NCBI RefSeq assembly: GCF_040412425.1
Contig: NC_089763.1
Span: forward strand, 59,111,915 to 59,175,914
Origin: Macrobrachium rosenbergii
Lineage: Eukaryota; Arthropoda; Malacostraca; Decapoda; Palaemonidae
Length of the DNA stretch: 64,000 nt
Direction of reading: 5' to 3'
How positions within the stretch are numbered: the first letter of the stretch is position 1; every line of letters begins with the position of its first letter. Below the pieces are notes generated by a model. That model was not told where the DNA came from. It saw only the letters and a list, made by a program, of their open reading frames with translations, and searched no databases. Below, in pieces: positions 40,925 to 52,750 of the stretch. The position numbers and the translations under genes are program-made.

Positions 40925-41720
40925 TCATATGACGTTGTTTTCCTTCTTAAAAAGTCCGTTTCTACAGATAGTACACTTGTCACTTTCAGAATTTGTAAAT
41001 GTCTTTGTAACTTCAACCCCAATAATAAGACTTGGTAGGAGATGAATTAAAGACACCATAAAATTTCCCAATAGTTCTGTTTTCTTTGGCTTGAGAAAGA
41101 ATTCTTGATGAAACCGCAACACCATCAGTATCATCCTTTGTATTTGCGTCGTCAGCCTCCGTCATTGGTTGTGTGTCGTCCCCTGGGTCAGTTTTCGAGA
41201 AGATCCTTGCATTTCCTTGAACACCTAGGTTAGGTGTTATTTTCAGCTGCTTTCTGATTTTACCTCCGTTATGTTTTTTGCCTTGATGGTTATGCATAGA
41301 CTTGTTGATTAAGGTGTTCTTAGGATTCGATTTTATCTTGAATACAGCTCTTGGGATTGTTTTTCAATGGATGGCTGTAGAAGTGCATAGAAGTTAGTTT
41401 TTCAGGAACTCTGGATAATCTATATGACAAGCACATTAGTTGTTAAGGAGTATCATTAGAGTACTGGCTTATTCTTGAGAAAGTCATGTGCAGGTTTCTC
41501 TTGCTAAATTGTAGCACTGAAATATGTTGATGCTTCTGAGGTGTAACTGATCTTGTAGATGCTATGCTTGGTCATGTGGCAGGGATAGCTGATTGAGAAA
41601 CTGGATTACCTAACAGCACCAGAAGATTCTCGTGTAATATCATCCATTGGAGGTAGCCTCGAAATCAGTGCTGTGCTTTTTGAGACTCGGTTGAACAGAT
41701 CAGTAATGCTATATTTTATG
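40925..41720 (-). pseudogene. decayed coding stretch of unknown family
   Basis: Across three minus-strand frames the conceptual protein stays open. Amino-terminal: SRLPPMDDITRESSGAV (near 41660), then TRSVTPQKHQHISVLQF, a SHPLKNNPKSCI part, then the longest piece 41297-41013 containing KKHNGGKIRKQLKITPNLGV, KTDPGDDTQPMTEADDAN and ENRTIGKFYGVFNSSPT. In another frame comes EVTKTFTNSESDKCTICRNG (near 40990) with a single CxxC. It is polar and low in hydrophobics, like a disordered ORF1/gag-type or regulatory protein. I do not recognise a family. Several stops and frameshifts argue for a pseudogene or an old mobile-element ORF. Confidence 0.3.
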
Positions 41721-42089
41721 TTTATGCTATAACAGAGATATCTTCAAAATGCTTATCTGATGGTCTTAACAGCGGTTCCCTTTGGTCATCTCGTGCGGAT
41801 TTCAAGGGTTTAATTGGCTTACCTTATATTTTTCACTGCAGAAAGGAAAAACACTTGTACTCTGAAAACCGTTGATTACAAACTGGAAAGAGTCCTGTCT
41901 CACTTAATGAGCATTAGCATATTCATAAAACTATATATTTTCTTGGCGATTTTGGGGTTCCTGTTTTGTGGACATGTTATTTTAGCCTCTTTCAAGGTAG
42001 CTCTTAAATGGAACAAACACACCATTCAGTAGTTGAATGAACCCCTTCATGAAGCTGCCAGAGATATAGGGGGGGGAAGAGGACTTCAT

Positions 42090-42417
42090 ACTCAGTAAAG
42101 GTGATAAATCTGCTGTTTATATTATCGTAGAGGGAGATGAATACATGAAGAAGAATGATATCCTCAATGATACAGCCAAATTCAAGAGGCTATAAAAACA
42201 TTCCATGGACTTACTGAAGAGGAGAGCAAATAAAATGATCAACTGAGCAAATGGCCTTCAGGAGGAAAATGAGTTCCTGAGGTGGCTGACCGAGATATTG
42301 TTATGGGACTGTGAAAACCCATAAGTCTGGCAACCCACTCAGGCCAATAATTTCCCCAAATAACATCCTCAACAAATAGGATGTCTAAGGTCCTAAACAA
42401 AATCCTAAGGATTGCGG

Positions 42418-42419
<2 letters not shown>
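42090..42419 (+). pseudogene. PLE reverse-transcriptase amino-terminal fragment
   Basis: From 42090 the frame reads LSKGDKSAVYIIVEGDEYMK (as in the KADKG...V motif of Penelope-like elements), then ends at a stop after NDTAKFKRL. In a shifted frame 42298-42357 gives [18 protein letters not shown], the fingers motif of PLE RTs. The fragment breaks off at the TA tract at 42420. Downstream RT motifs are absent at this locus, and the next DNA is an inverted copy of its own end. Confidence 0.75.
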
Positions 42420-42497
<78 letters not shown>

Positions 42498-42575
42498 TAC
42501 ATATACAGTATATACATACATATATATATATATATGTATGTATATATATGTATATACTGTATATACTACATATAT

Positions 42576-42657
<82 letters not shown>

Positions 42658-42745
42658 CACAATCATAAGATTTTGTTTAGGACCTTAGCCATCCTATTTG
42701 TTGAGGATGTTATCTGGGGAAATTATTGGCCTGGGTATGAATGAT
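42331..42745. repeat. inverted repeat centred on a TA array
   Basis: Left arm 42331-42419 (CAGGCCAATAATTTCCCCAA..., ending CCTAAACAAAATCCTAAGGA) is the reverse complement of right arm 42657-42745. Homology runs right up to both edges of the TA-rich array at 42420-42655, so the array is the loop of the fold-back. Confidence 0.9.
42420..42656. repeat. TA array in loop of inverted repeat
   Basis: Two pure TA tracts flank a centre of ATACATATACAGTATATACA and TGTATATACTGTATATAC type, itself partly palindromic. Confidence 0.95.
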
Positions 42746-42934
42746 ATTAAGAAAAAATTGTTTTTAAAAAAATACCATATACAAGCTTTCTCATCAGTTC
42801 GCTAGTTAAAGACCGTGTGTCAAAAGGCCTAGCAACCACTCGGTTGTTTCACTTTTCCTTCGTGGTATTTGCCTTTATTTATACATTCATCACGTTCTAT
42901 ATCTTCGTGAATCAGTTACGCACGTACACACACA

Positions 42935-43373
<439 letters not shown>

Positions 43374-43877
43374 GGACAGGGTGACAAGGAGATAGCCGGT
43401 CATCAATGATACATTTATATGTGTGTTTCGTGTTACATCATCAAGGCTAAAAGAGAAAACAACACAAATTAAAAACACATGGAATATAACTTTGACTTTA
43501 AGAGTCTCAACAAATTATACCAAACTTACATTAAAACAAAACAAGATTTAAAAAGCACCTGCTAGACTAAAGGCTGAAGGCTTTATGATTCGGAAAGGAG
43601 GGAGAAGCAGCGAAGAAAAAACGGCTCAAGCCAGAAACAACTGTATAGAGGTGGTGTGATTGTTCAACTTGGGCACTAACTGCTTAATAAATAATGACTC
43701 TAAGATAAGCAGTTCGTGTAAACGGCTTGTTTGGCCCAAGACAGAGAAGTCAGAATAGTTAATGCCTTTAGTCTAGCAGGTGCTTTTTAAATATTGTTTT
43801 GTTTTAATGTAAGTTTGGTATAATTTGTTGAGACTCTTAAAGTCAAAGTTATATTCCAAATTTGTGTTGTTTTCTTT

Positions 43878-43950
43878 TAGCCTTGATGATGTAACTATGT
43901 ATGTTACGAAACGCGTCGGCAATAAATGTATCACCTTTGATGACCGGCTA
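43878..43950 (+). ncRNA. hammerhead-ribozyme-like motif (degenerate)
   Basis: TTGATGAT (43883-43890) is followed by a GTAAC/GTTAC stem (43891-43895 with 43903-43907) and then GAAAC (43908-43912). TAGCC (43878-43882) can pair with GGCTA (43946-43950). This echoes the CUGAUGA / stem II / GAAA core of hammerhead ribozymes, which are reported from Penelope-like elements. The conserved C before UGAUGA is displaced and no proper cleavage triplet is visible, so activity is doubtful. A second copy, shorter in the stem II region, lies on the minus strand at 43443-43425. Confidence 0.3.
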
Positions 43951-43994
43951 TCTCCTTTGTCACCCTGTCCTTCTATGTGCTGTGGATATTCTGT

Positions 43995-44182
<188 letters not shown>

Positions 44183-44189
44183 GTGTGTG

Positions 44190-44540
44190 CGTAACTGATT
44201 CACGAAGATATGGAACGTGATGAATGTATAAATAAAGGCAAATACCACGAATGAAAAGTGAAACGACCTAGTGGCCTTTCGACACACGGTCTTTTACTAG
44301 CAGACTGGTGAGAAATATAAAAGCAAGTGTACAAGAGAGCTGGTCTAATTGACAGATGACATACAGATATCCTTGGGGATGGTGATTATAAGGAACAGAC
44401 GCACCTGGAATCCAACACAGTTGAAGAATTAGTGGACCTACCAAAACAAAGGTAAATCTTTGAGAGGTTTTACAGAGGATTAAGCCCCCAACTGAGTCGA
44501 AAGCTTGTATATGGTATTTTTTGAAAAACAATATTTTCTT
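44190..44540 (-). repeat. inverted PLE end (5' flank of the plus-strand copy)
   Basis: The reverse complement of 44310-44500 matches 45655-45780 directly (AAACCTCTCAAAGGTTTACC, TTCAACTGTGTTGGATTCCA, CTGTTCCTTATAATC). The PLE coding remnant at 44.59-45.45 kb is thus bounded by the same noncoding end in inverted orientation upstream and direct orientation downstream, an arrangement described for Penelope-like pseudo-LTRs. Confidence 0.75.
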
Positions 44541-44589
44541 AATATCATTCATGCTCCTTCAAAGTAGTATAAATATGTTGATATTTTAG

Positions 44590-45455
44590 CTGTTTTGCCT
44601 GCTGATATTGTTGTAAATGACTTACTCTCTAATTTAAATAACCAGGTACCAGCCATTAAATTTGCTTTAGATTTTTTAATACATAGAGAACCATTTCAAT
44701 GCAAATTCAGTATTTATAGGAAGCCAACCAACAAATTAATTTATGCCCATTTCTATTCAGGCCACCACCTTAATATCAAAATATACACTTTTTCTTCTAT
44801 GTTTTTACGAACATTGCACATTGTCAGTCCCCAGTATTAGGATCAAGAAATCAAATACATAAAATAAATAGGGACAGGTTTATGTTACCCTTCACATATA
44901 CTAGATGTTTGCTATAATAAAGCCCACAAAAAGTTTTAGAGTGAAAGTAACATGGAGAAAGAAACCCCTAAGAAGATTCCTAACCTGCCTTAATGTAGTA
45001 GCTTTGAAACCATAAAATCATTGTTAAAATCTTTTAATGTTAACCTGGTATTCTCCCATAATAAGACACTAAAAGGAATGCTAATAAGAAATAGCCATAA
45101 AGAAAGCAACAACATAATATATAAAATTCCATGATTGGACTGCTCCTCTTTTTCATACAGGTCAATCTAGTAAGGATTTAGAAGTAAGAATTAAGCAGCA
45201 TAAGTATTCTGTCAAAACTGGGCAAACATCCAACACAATATTCATTCATTTAAGTGAAAACTCTCACAGGATCAGTTGGACTGACAGTTCAGTGATTGCC
45301 AGATCGAAAGATTTCACGAAATCTTTTGGAATCTGCAATTATACAGCTTACTTCCTTTCAACCTTAGCCCTGGCATTTATTATTTGGACCCCTGTATTAT
45401 TAAAATGTTCAAGAATGACCTTAAAGATAAAATCACTGACTTGATTATTAATTAG
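44590..45455 (+). pseudogene. PLE carboxy-terminal RT and GIY-YIG remnant
   Basis: Begins with VVNDLLSNLNNQVPAIKFAL (44610), CKFSIYRKPTNKLIYAHFYS (44700), SSMFLRTLHIVSPQY (44793), then after a stop LCYPSHILDVCYNKAHKKF. Further on, TLKGMLIRNS and KIP-LDCSSF are followed in another frame by TGQSSKDLEVRIKQHKYSVK (45157-45216) and TSNTIFIHLSENSHRISW. This is the linker and GIY-YIG part of a Penelope-like element. The Tyr-Ile-Gly core is damaged. The amino-terminal RT half is missing here; a matching amino-terminal fragment lies 2.2 kb upstream at 42.09 kb. Confidence 0.85.
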
Positions 45456-45654
45456 TTACCTTATATATTCTACGTATTCATACTTTTAATAGTTTTGAAA
45501 ATGTTTATTTTATAAAAAATTTTTATTGTTTACCAAAAGGAGAATATATTAAGTGTTGTACTCTTGTAAATGTGTAATCAGCTTATTCATTCCAAGGCCA
45601 GTTTTGGTGGTCAGTCTCTTTCCTTTTTAATCCTTTAATTAACTCCTCCCTGCT

Positions 45655-45880
45655 TTTGAGCCAGTTGGGCTTAATCCTTTGTAAAACCTCTCAAAGGTTT
45701 ACCTTTGTTTTTGGTAGGTTCACTAATTCTTCAACTGTGTTGGATTCCAGTTGCATCTGTTCCTTATAATCCCCCTAATAAAGGACTGTGTGTTGAACGG
45801 CCTAGCAACCACTCCATTGTTTCACTTTTCGTTGGTGGAATTTTCCTTTATATATATGTGCATGCATACATACATACATA
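45655..45880 (+). repeat. PLE 3' noncoding end
   Basis: Direct-orientation copy of the sequence seen inverted at 44310-44540 and, in part, at 42800-42880 (GGCCTAGCAACCACTC, TTGTTTCACTTTTC). Confidence 0.75.
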
Positions 45881-45897
45881 TATACGTATATATATAT

Positions 45898-45975
<78 letters not shown>
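45880..45975. repeat. (AT)n microsatellite
   Basis: TA tract joining the PLE end to a family-2 SINE fragment. Confidence 0.97.
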
Positions 45976-45977
<2 letters not shown>

Positions 45978-45984
45978 AATATTA

Positions 45985-46150
45985 AGCTATTAAGCAAATT
46001 TCATTTAATATCTAATTTGCTCTATCTCGGATATAGTACGGAAGGGGAGTTATGATTGTTAAGTGACAATCACCTGATGGACTCGATCCACAGACGGTAA
46101 CTGTCTCTGAATTTAGTGAAGAATGCCTTATCAACCAGACTCTCTTATCA
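45985..46150 (-). mobile_element. SINE family 2 fragment
   Basis: TTTAATATCTAATTTGCTCT, CTCGGATATAGTACGGAAGG and a B-box complement GGACTCGATCCACAGACGG match the family-2 layout in reverse orientation. Diverged from the copies at 46.4-47.3 kb. Confidence 0.6.
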
Positions 46151-46251
46151 GTTATAATTCCCTGCAACATTATATACAAAGTAGAGCGATTTGGATATTA
46201 AACAAATTTTGTTGCTTAATGTTTGCATATATAAAATGTCACATTGATGAG

Positions 46252-46256
<5 letters not shown>

Positions 46257-46304
<48 letters not shown>

Positions 46305-46360
46305 TATATATATATATATATACATACAAACGTATTATAATATATATATATATATATTCA
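46257..46360. repeat. (AT)n microsatellite, interrupted
   Basis: TA tracts separated by ATCATAT and ACATACAAACGTATTATA. Confidence 0.95.
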
Positions 46361-46361
46361 C

Positions 46362-46735
46362 TCTACCTTTAATATCCAATTCACTCTACCTAATAATATT
46401 TTTCATATATGTTACGAAGGGGAATTTTTAGTTGATAATAAGTCCACCGTCCGTGAATCGAACCAGCGACGGACGAGGAATCAGGACTACAGTGACACAC
46501 TAACCAGTCGGCCACAAGAGAGGGTATAAGTGAATACCATCTCCCATCAACTCACCCGTCGAACTCAGGTGTTTTGCGTTTGGAGACGATATCCACCCAC
46601 CTCTGCCATGTTGACCGTGTAGTGCGTTTGTCGCCGCGTAGCCATATTATGACTATTTATCACATCACCGTGATTCATATACAATCAGAAAGCTACAAAC
46701 GTCCTTTAATATCAATTCACTCTACCTCGACGGGT
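46362..46735 (-). mobile_element. SINE family 2 unit, reverse orientation
   Basis: Reverse complement of the 46736-47060 unit. It contains TCCGTGAATCGAACCAGCGA (B-box complement), CACTAACCAGTCGGCCACAA (A-box complement) and GAGACGATATCCACCCACCT. With the next unit it forms an inverted pair meeting at about 46735. Confidence 0.75.
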
Positions 46736-47056
46736 GAGTTGATGGGAGATGGTATTCACTTATACCCTCTCTTGTGGCCGACTGGTTAGCGTGTCACTGT
46801 AGTCCTGATTCCTTGTCCATCGCTGGTTCGACCCACGGGACGGTGGACTTATTATCAACTAAAAAATTCCCCTCGGTAACATATATGAAAATATATTACT
46901 TCCGAGAGTAGAGTGAATGGATATTAAAGGACGTTTGCCCACAGTGATGATAAATAGTCATAATATGGCTACGTCACGACAAAACACTACCGGTCAACAT
47001 GGCAGAGGTGGGTGGATATCGTCTCCAAACGCAAAACACCTGAGTTCGGGGGTGAG
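46736..47056 (+). mobile_element. SINE family 2 unit, forward
   Basis: GTGAGTTGATGGGAGATGGT, an A-box-like TGGCCGACTGGTTAGC (46784), a B-box-like TGGTTCGACCC (about 46822), CGGTGGACTTATTATCAACT, GTAACATATATGAAAATATA, and a tail ending CACCTGAGTTCGGGGGTGAG, where the next unit starts. Confidence 0.78.
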
Positions 47057-47296
47057 TTGATGGAGATGGTATTCACTTATACCCTCTCTTGTGGGCGACT
47101 GGTTAGTGTGTCACTGTAGTCCTGATTCCTCGTCCGTCGCTGGTTCGACCCCACGGGACGGTGGACTTATTATCAACTAAAAATTCCTTCGGTAACATAT
47201 ATGAAAATATATTACTTCCGAGGTAGAGTGAATTGGATGTTAAAGGACGTTTGTAGCTTTCTGATTGTATATGAATCACGGTGATGTGATAAATAG

Positions 47297-47298
<2 letters not shown>
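47057..47298 (+). mobile_element. SINE family 2 unit, forward (second in tandem)
   Basis: Direct repeat of the preceding unit at about 315-bp period. The B-box-like GGTTCGACCCC is at 47142-47152. It is interrupted by a TA tract at 47299-47330, after which the tail (GGCAGAGGTGGGTGGATATC) resumes to about 47450. Confidence 0.78.
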
Positions 47299-47334
<36 letters not shown>

Positions 47335-47599
47335 GCATATATATCACGGTATAATATGGCAGAGGTGGGTGGATATCGTTTCAACTTTCTATATATACTA
47401 CAAGAACGTAAACACCTGAGTTCGACTCAGGGGTGAGTTGATGGGAGATGGTTAAAAACTCATTGGCTAAAAATCACAATAGACTTATTGCTGACCCATA
47501 CCCCACCTGATCCACACCTGACAGGTGTCATGGACTGGTTTGTGTGTCATTACTGTAGTCCTGATAATCCTATTTTCATACATCTCTACTGCCTACCTT

Positions 47600-47960
47600 A
47601 AAGTTTAAACAATTTACAAATTTCTTTTGATATTAAAGGATCAAGTTTATACATTCCTTGACTGATATTCATATTATGGTTGAACTTAGATTCAATCAAG
47701 TGCATTAAAATATACAATCCTCCCCTTCCCAGTTGATAGCATGATTGTTCTCACTAACATGTAAAATATACCACTGTTCCTTGTGCATATCTCACACATT
47801 TCTTATGTTGTTCAATTGTGCTTTCCCGGTTTGGCCAATATAAAAGTTGTCACAAGACTTACACGGAATTTTATATACACACCCTTTAATTTGTCTGAGT
47901 TCTTGATAAGAATTTTTCATTGTTGTATTGTTCTTAAATGCGACATTAACATAAAATTCT
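47600..47960 (-). pseudogene. PLE GIY-YIG fragment
   Basis: The minus strand gives PCKSCDNFYIGQTGKAQLNN (near 47860-47810) and then HVSENNHAINW. It is the same domain as at 30.5 kb but a separate, diverged copy. No RT lies next to it; upstream on the minus strand is a TA array. Confidence 0.75.
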
Positions 47961-48041
47961 TAAGAAGATAGGGATATCTTTCATACTATTATTATAAGGC
48001 AGAACAAGCAAATTTTTGTGTTGTAAGGTTCTTTCTGGTTT

Positions 48042-49632
<1,591 letters not shown>

Positions 49633-50309
49633 AGCTCCCCCCTTTTAAGAAGGTATTCACTCCCTTTCGGGCATGAAGGCCTTGGCTAAATAAGTTATTC
49701 GTCTCGACTAGTCAGTTAGCTTCCCCAAATGAGTCGTACTTTTGCAATGCAGCGAGCTTAAATGACCTACCTAAGTGCTAGGAGGGGATACTAGTTTTAC
49801 TAACTTACTTACTACAGCAGGGCCTAACACTATACAAAGGTATCTACAGACTTCTACTGGCTGTCTCTGACGACAGGGGAACTCTATTCCTAGGCAAAGG
49901 GTACATGGAAAATGTGCCTTGTTGACATAGTCTACTATCCTACTGCCCTGGCACTAAATTAAATGACATTGACCTAACTAAATGCACTTATTTACAAATT
50001 ACACACTCCTTTACGGAATAACACGCAATATTTTTGGACATGAGCAACTTGAAGGGTTAATTATGTGAAGTGGTCAGGGGTGTACCAGCTTGAGTATTGG
50101 ACAGTTTCATCATGAGTTTATTATCAGGGTTAGTACTGCAAGACTGCCTAGGATGTTAGATGTTAGTCTACTTGGGCAGAGATCATGCCAGTCACCTCTT
50201 CAGGGTAGGTGCCAGGATCACTCTGAGATGGAAAGAGCACTGTGCCAATAGGGCATGAGTGCCAAAGGAGAGCTTATGACTCTTAGGGGTTAATTGGATC
50301 TCTTTCGCC

Positions 50310-51160
50310 CTTTCTTCTTCGGGTTCCTCCAAGGTCTGCCTATGCCATTCCTAGGAGGTGACCAGGGCACCGACTCTGGGGAAACGCCAGAACTGCCGTC
50401 AGGAGCAGAATCAGAGGTAGCCCTATGATTTTCAGGGAGGCTCCCTATTCTGGCTGCTGCAACAACCACCGTAAGGGTTCCTGGTCGACCAGAGGTTCAT
50501 CCTCATCAGACGAAGGTGATTGAGAAGCAGAATTGTCGGGGGTCGGAGGCTCACAATTTGCAATGATCAGTGCAGTGAGGTTTGGAGCCAGGCACAGAGG
50601 TTAAGGTTAGTGAAGCTTCATGTCTAGGATTAGACGGAGCTTGGCACTGTTCAGGGCTCTCAAATGGCACTAGCCGAGAATTGGAGTCAGGCATGGCTGG
50701 TGAGGGACCCAGGGGTGCAAAATCCTTCGGTGTACCTGAGGTAGCATGAGACAGAGATTCCTGTCATAGGTGGAGGGCAGAGCTCTTGAAATGGTTCTGG
50801 TTGTGGTGTCCGCTGCATTTTGCTTGCTAGGGCACCCCAACCAATTTGTGGAGTGCCCTGTTCCATTATAGGTCTTGCAGCTGTACCTGGTGATTTCCTT
50901 TCACTGTGAGTGAGGAAACTTCTGGTGGCCATCCTTTTGTGAGGAGTGAGGACTGGGCCTGAAGTTGCACGGAGAGTGCCCCTTCCGTCGAACACTTTGG
51001 TGAGTGGAAGGTAGGGCTGATGGTGGCACGCCTGTCAGCGTGGCGGTATCCCAGTCAGTTAATTCTGGAGGGAAGGCCTCCATGGTGGAGGTAGCTAGGC
51101 AACAGAGTGGCGTTGGGGAAGGACATCCCCAGAGGAGGTCTCGTCCCAACAGAAGAACTC
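50310..51160 (-). pseudogene. carboxy-terminal part of gag-pro polyprotein
   Basis: Continues from LLLGRDLLWGCP (end of the protease fold, near 51150) through PPELTDWDTATLTGVPP, then an open stretch PTPDNSASQSPSSDEDEPLV (near 50520) and, in another frame, NGIGRPWRNPKKKGRKRSN (near 50310), ending in a stop. Acidic then basic composition at the end of a polyprotein fits a retroelement tail. No catalytic motif is seen. Confidence 0.4.
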
Positions 51161-51796
51161 CACTTCATACCTGATCTTGCTCACCACTCCAATGCCCGGT
51201 GAGGTTCTTAGCCACGTAAAATAAGTCTAATCCTTCAGGCCAGCCCTAGGAGAGCTGTTAATCTGCTCAGGGGTTGTCACCTGAAGCTCGGCTGTGGGAT
51301 TGGTCTTGGTCTGCTCCTCTGTCCAAGTCATCATCCACCTGATCTCCTCGCCTACATTGGCACTGGCTGGCACTCGGGTCCGATCAAGCAGGCTAATATC
51401 TGAGCCAGTGTCTACTGTAACCAGCAGGTTCACTGGTAATCTAGAGCCATCCAAGGGTGCCACTGAGATGGACTGAGTCCACACCCGCTCAGGGTGAGAT
51501 ATATCTGGTGGCACAGCCGCGGAGGCCTTGGCACTGATCAGGTTGACATGCTTGGTAGAGGGGATATGTTTTGGGCAACCAGGATATCCAGCAGTGTAGT
51601 GCCCTGGCATCCCACAGTCTTGGTAGGGGCCCCTTGAATGGGCTGATTTCCATATGGTGATGGTCGGTGGAGAAGATTGAGTGGTTGTGGATGGAGAAGA
51701 GTCACTGGAGTCCTTTTGAGGGCGCTGCTGGTTAACTCCTTTCTTAATGCTGCACTCAGATTCAGGATGACCAACTCTCTTGCAGAAGTTGCACAT
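51130..51796 (-). pseudogene. gag zinc knuckles and retroviral-type aspartic protease
   Basis: CNFCKRVGHPESEC at the start is a perfect CX2CX4HX4C knuckle. CGMPGHYTAGYPGC is a second, altered one. VTVDTGSDISLLDRTRV (near 51420) carries the catalytic DTGS of an aspartic protease. LLLGRDLL on the far side (near 51150) is the second signature of the fold. Between the two, a 68-bp SINE-1 fragment (51203-51270) interrupts the frame. The protein would package RNA and mature the Gag shell. Confidence 0.75.
51203..51270 (+). mobile_element. SINE family 1 fragment inside protease gene
   Basis: GGTTCTTAGCCACGTAAAAT through CCAGCCCTAGGAGAGCTGTT to CTGCTCAG matches the middle of the family-1 SINE. Truncated at both ends; no TSD found. 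Confidence 0.85.
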
Positions 51797-52368
51797 TGGT
51801 TACAGGCCATGGTGTCCGTTCTTCGGCCGAGTCAAGCCTGAGAGGTACCCAGGTGGCACTATGCGCCGTTGAGATGTGCTGTGGGACTGGTTGTAGGTTC
51901 CCATGAATCAGTCGTATGGCAGGCTTTCATAAGTGTGGTGGGCTGCTTATCACTGAGGTACACAGGCATACATTGCAAAAGATTCTCCAGCATGGTCCAA
52001 TTGAACAGGTCCTTGAAGGTAGTGCACGACAGGGAGTCGAACCAGTGGGTGCCAGATTAGGTCTTGTAACATGCCCATTCAGTCCAGGGCCAGCTGACTT
52101 CCTTGGCAAGACCTCAGAACCACTGTCTCCAGTTCTCTGGGGTTATTTCGTAGGCTTTCGTTGTGACCCTATGAACTTGTGCCATGTCGCCTCTTTGACT
52201 CTTCTCCAGTGAGTGGAGGGCTGCCTTAGCTTTTCCTTCCATGTGCTTGGAAAGCACTAAGGTCCTCTCTGTCTCAGTGGTGTTGTAGTTTTCAAAGAGC
52301 GAATCTATTTCCTCTAACCATGCTTCTGACTCTTCCTCAGTCCACTTGGGGACTAGGGAATTAATGCT

Positions 52369-52750
52369 TTAGATCGGAGCACTTGGTGCAGCAGGTGTGG
52401 GGTTGGAGGCTTGTTGGATTGCCATAGCTTCAGCACTTTCCTTTCTTGCCTTCTCCAGGTCAAGCTCCTTTTCGTTGAGGGCTAATTCATGCTGTTTTTG
52501 TTCTTCTCTTTCCTTCCTCTGTTCTGCTCTTTCTTCCCTCTCTTGCTTGGCCCAGTCATCCAGCTGTTCCTTGACCCACTTGGCAAGTTCTGGTCCCATG
52601 GGACCTGCCTCCTTCCCCAGATCCATGAAGGTTCTGTAATGCTCTGTCGTCATGGTTCTGGTAGGTAAGGGTGTCTACTTGGGTTGACTGGATGTACTTT
52701 GGAATTGAGGAAGTGTCCCTCAGATTTGGATGACACCTTTTCAATAAGGT
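52369..52750 (-). pseudogene. gag amino-terminal coiled coil
   Basis: MTTEHYRTFMDLGKEAGPMG starts at 52653. It is followed by WVKEQLDDWAKQEREERAEQ and a long Glu/Lys/Arg/Gln heptad-like run to EKARKESAEAMA, then an Ala/Pro hinge. The strongly charged helix followed by an eroded gag core and zinc knuckles downstream fits the amino terminus of a crustacean gypsy Gag. Open upstream codons to about 52744 leave the start uncertain. Confidence 0.55.

Larger units (their letters stand above)
49633..52750 (-). mobile_element. gypsy-like non-autonomous element, gag-protease only
   Basis: Minus-strand order: coiled-coil gag start (52744-52369), eroded gag middle (52360-51800), zinc knuckles and aspartic protease (51796-51130), then an acidic/Pro-rich and basic tail (about 50640-50310) and about 700 bases without features before the LTR-like repeat. 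No RT, RNase H or integrase motif is found anywhere between the two direct repeats. Either pol was deleted or this is a gag-pro element that depends on others. Confidence 0.65.

Noticed and set aside
52397..52639. 80-codon Ser/Leu/Cys-rich plus-strand open frame
   Set aside because: Antisense shadow of the Glu/Lys-rich coiled coil on the minus strand.
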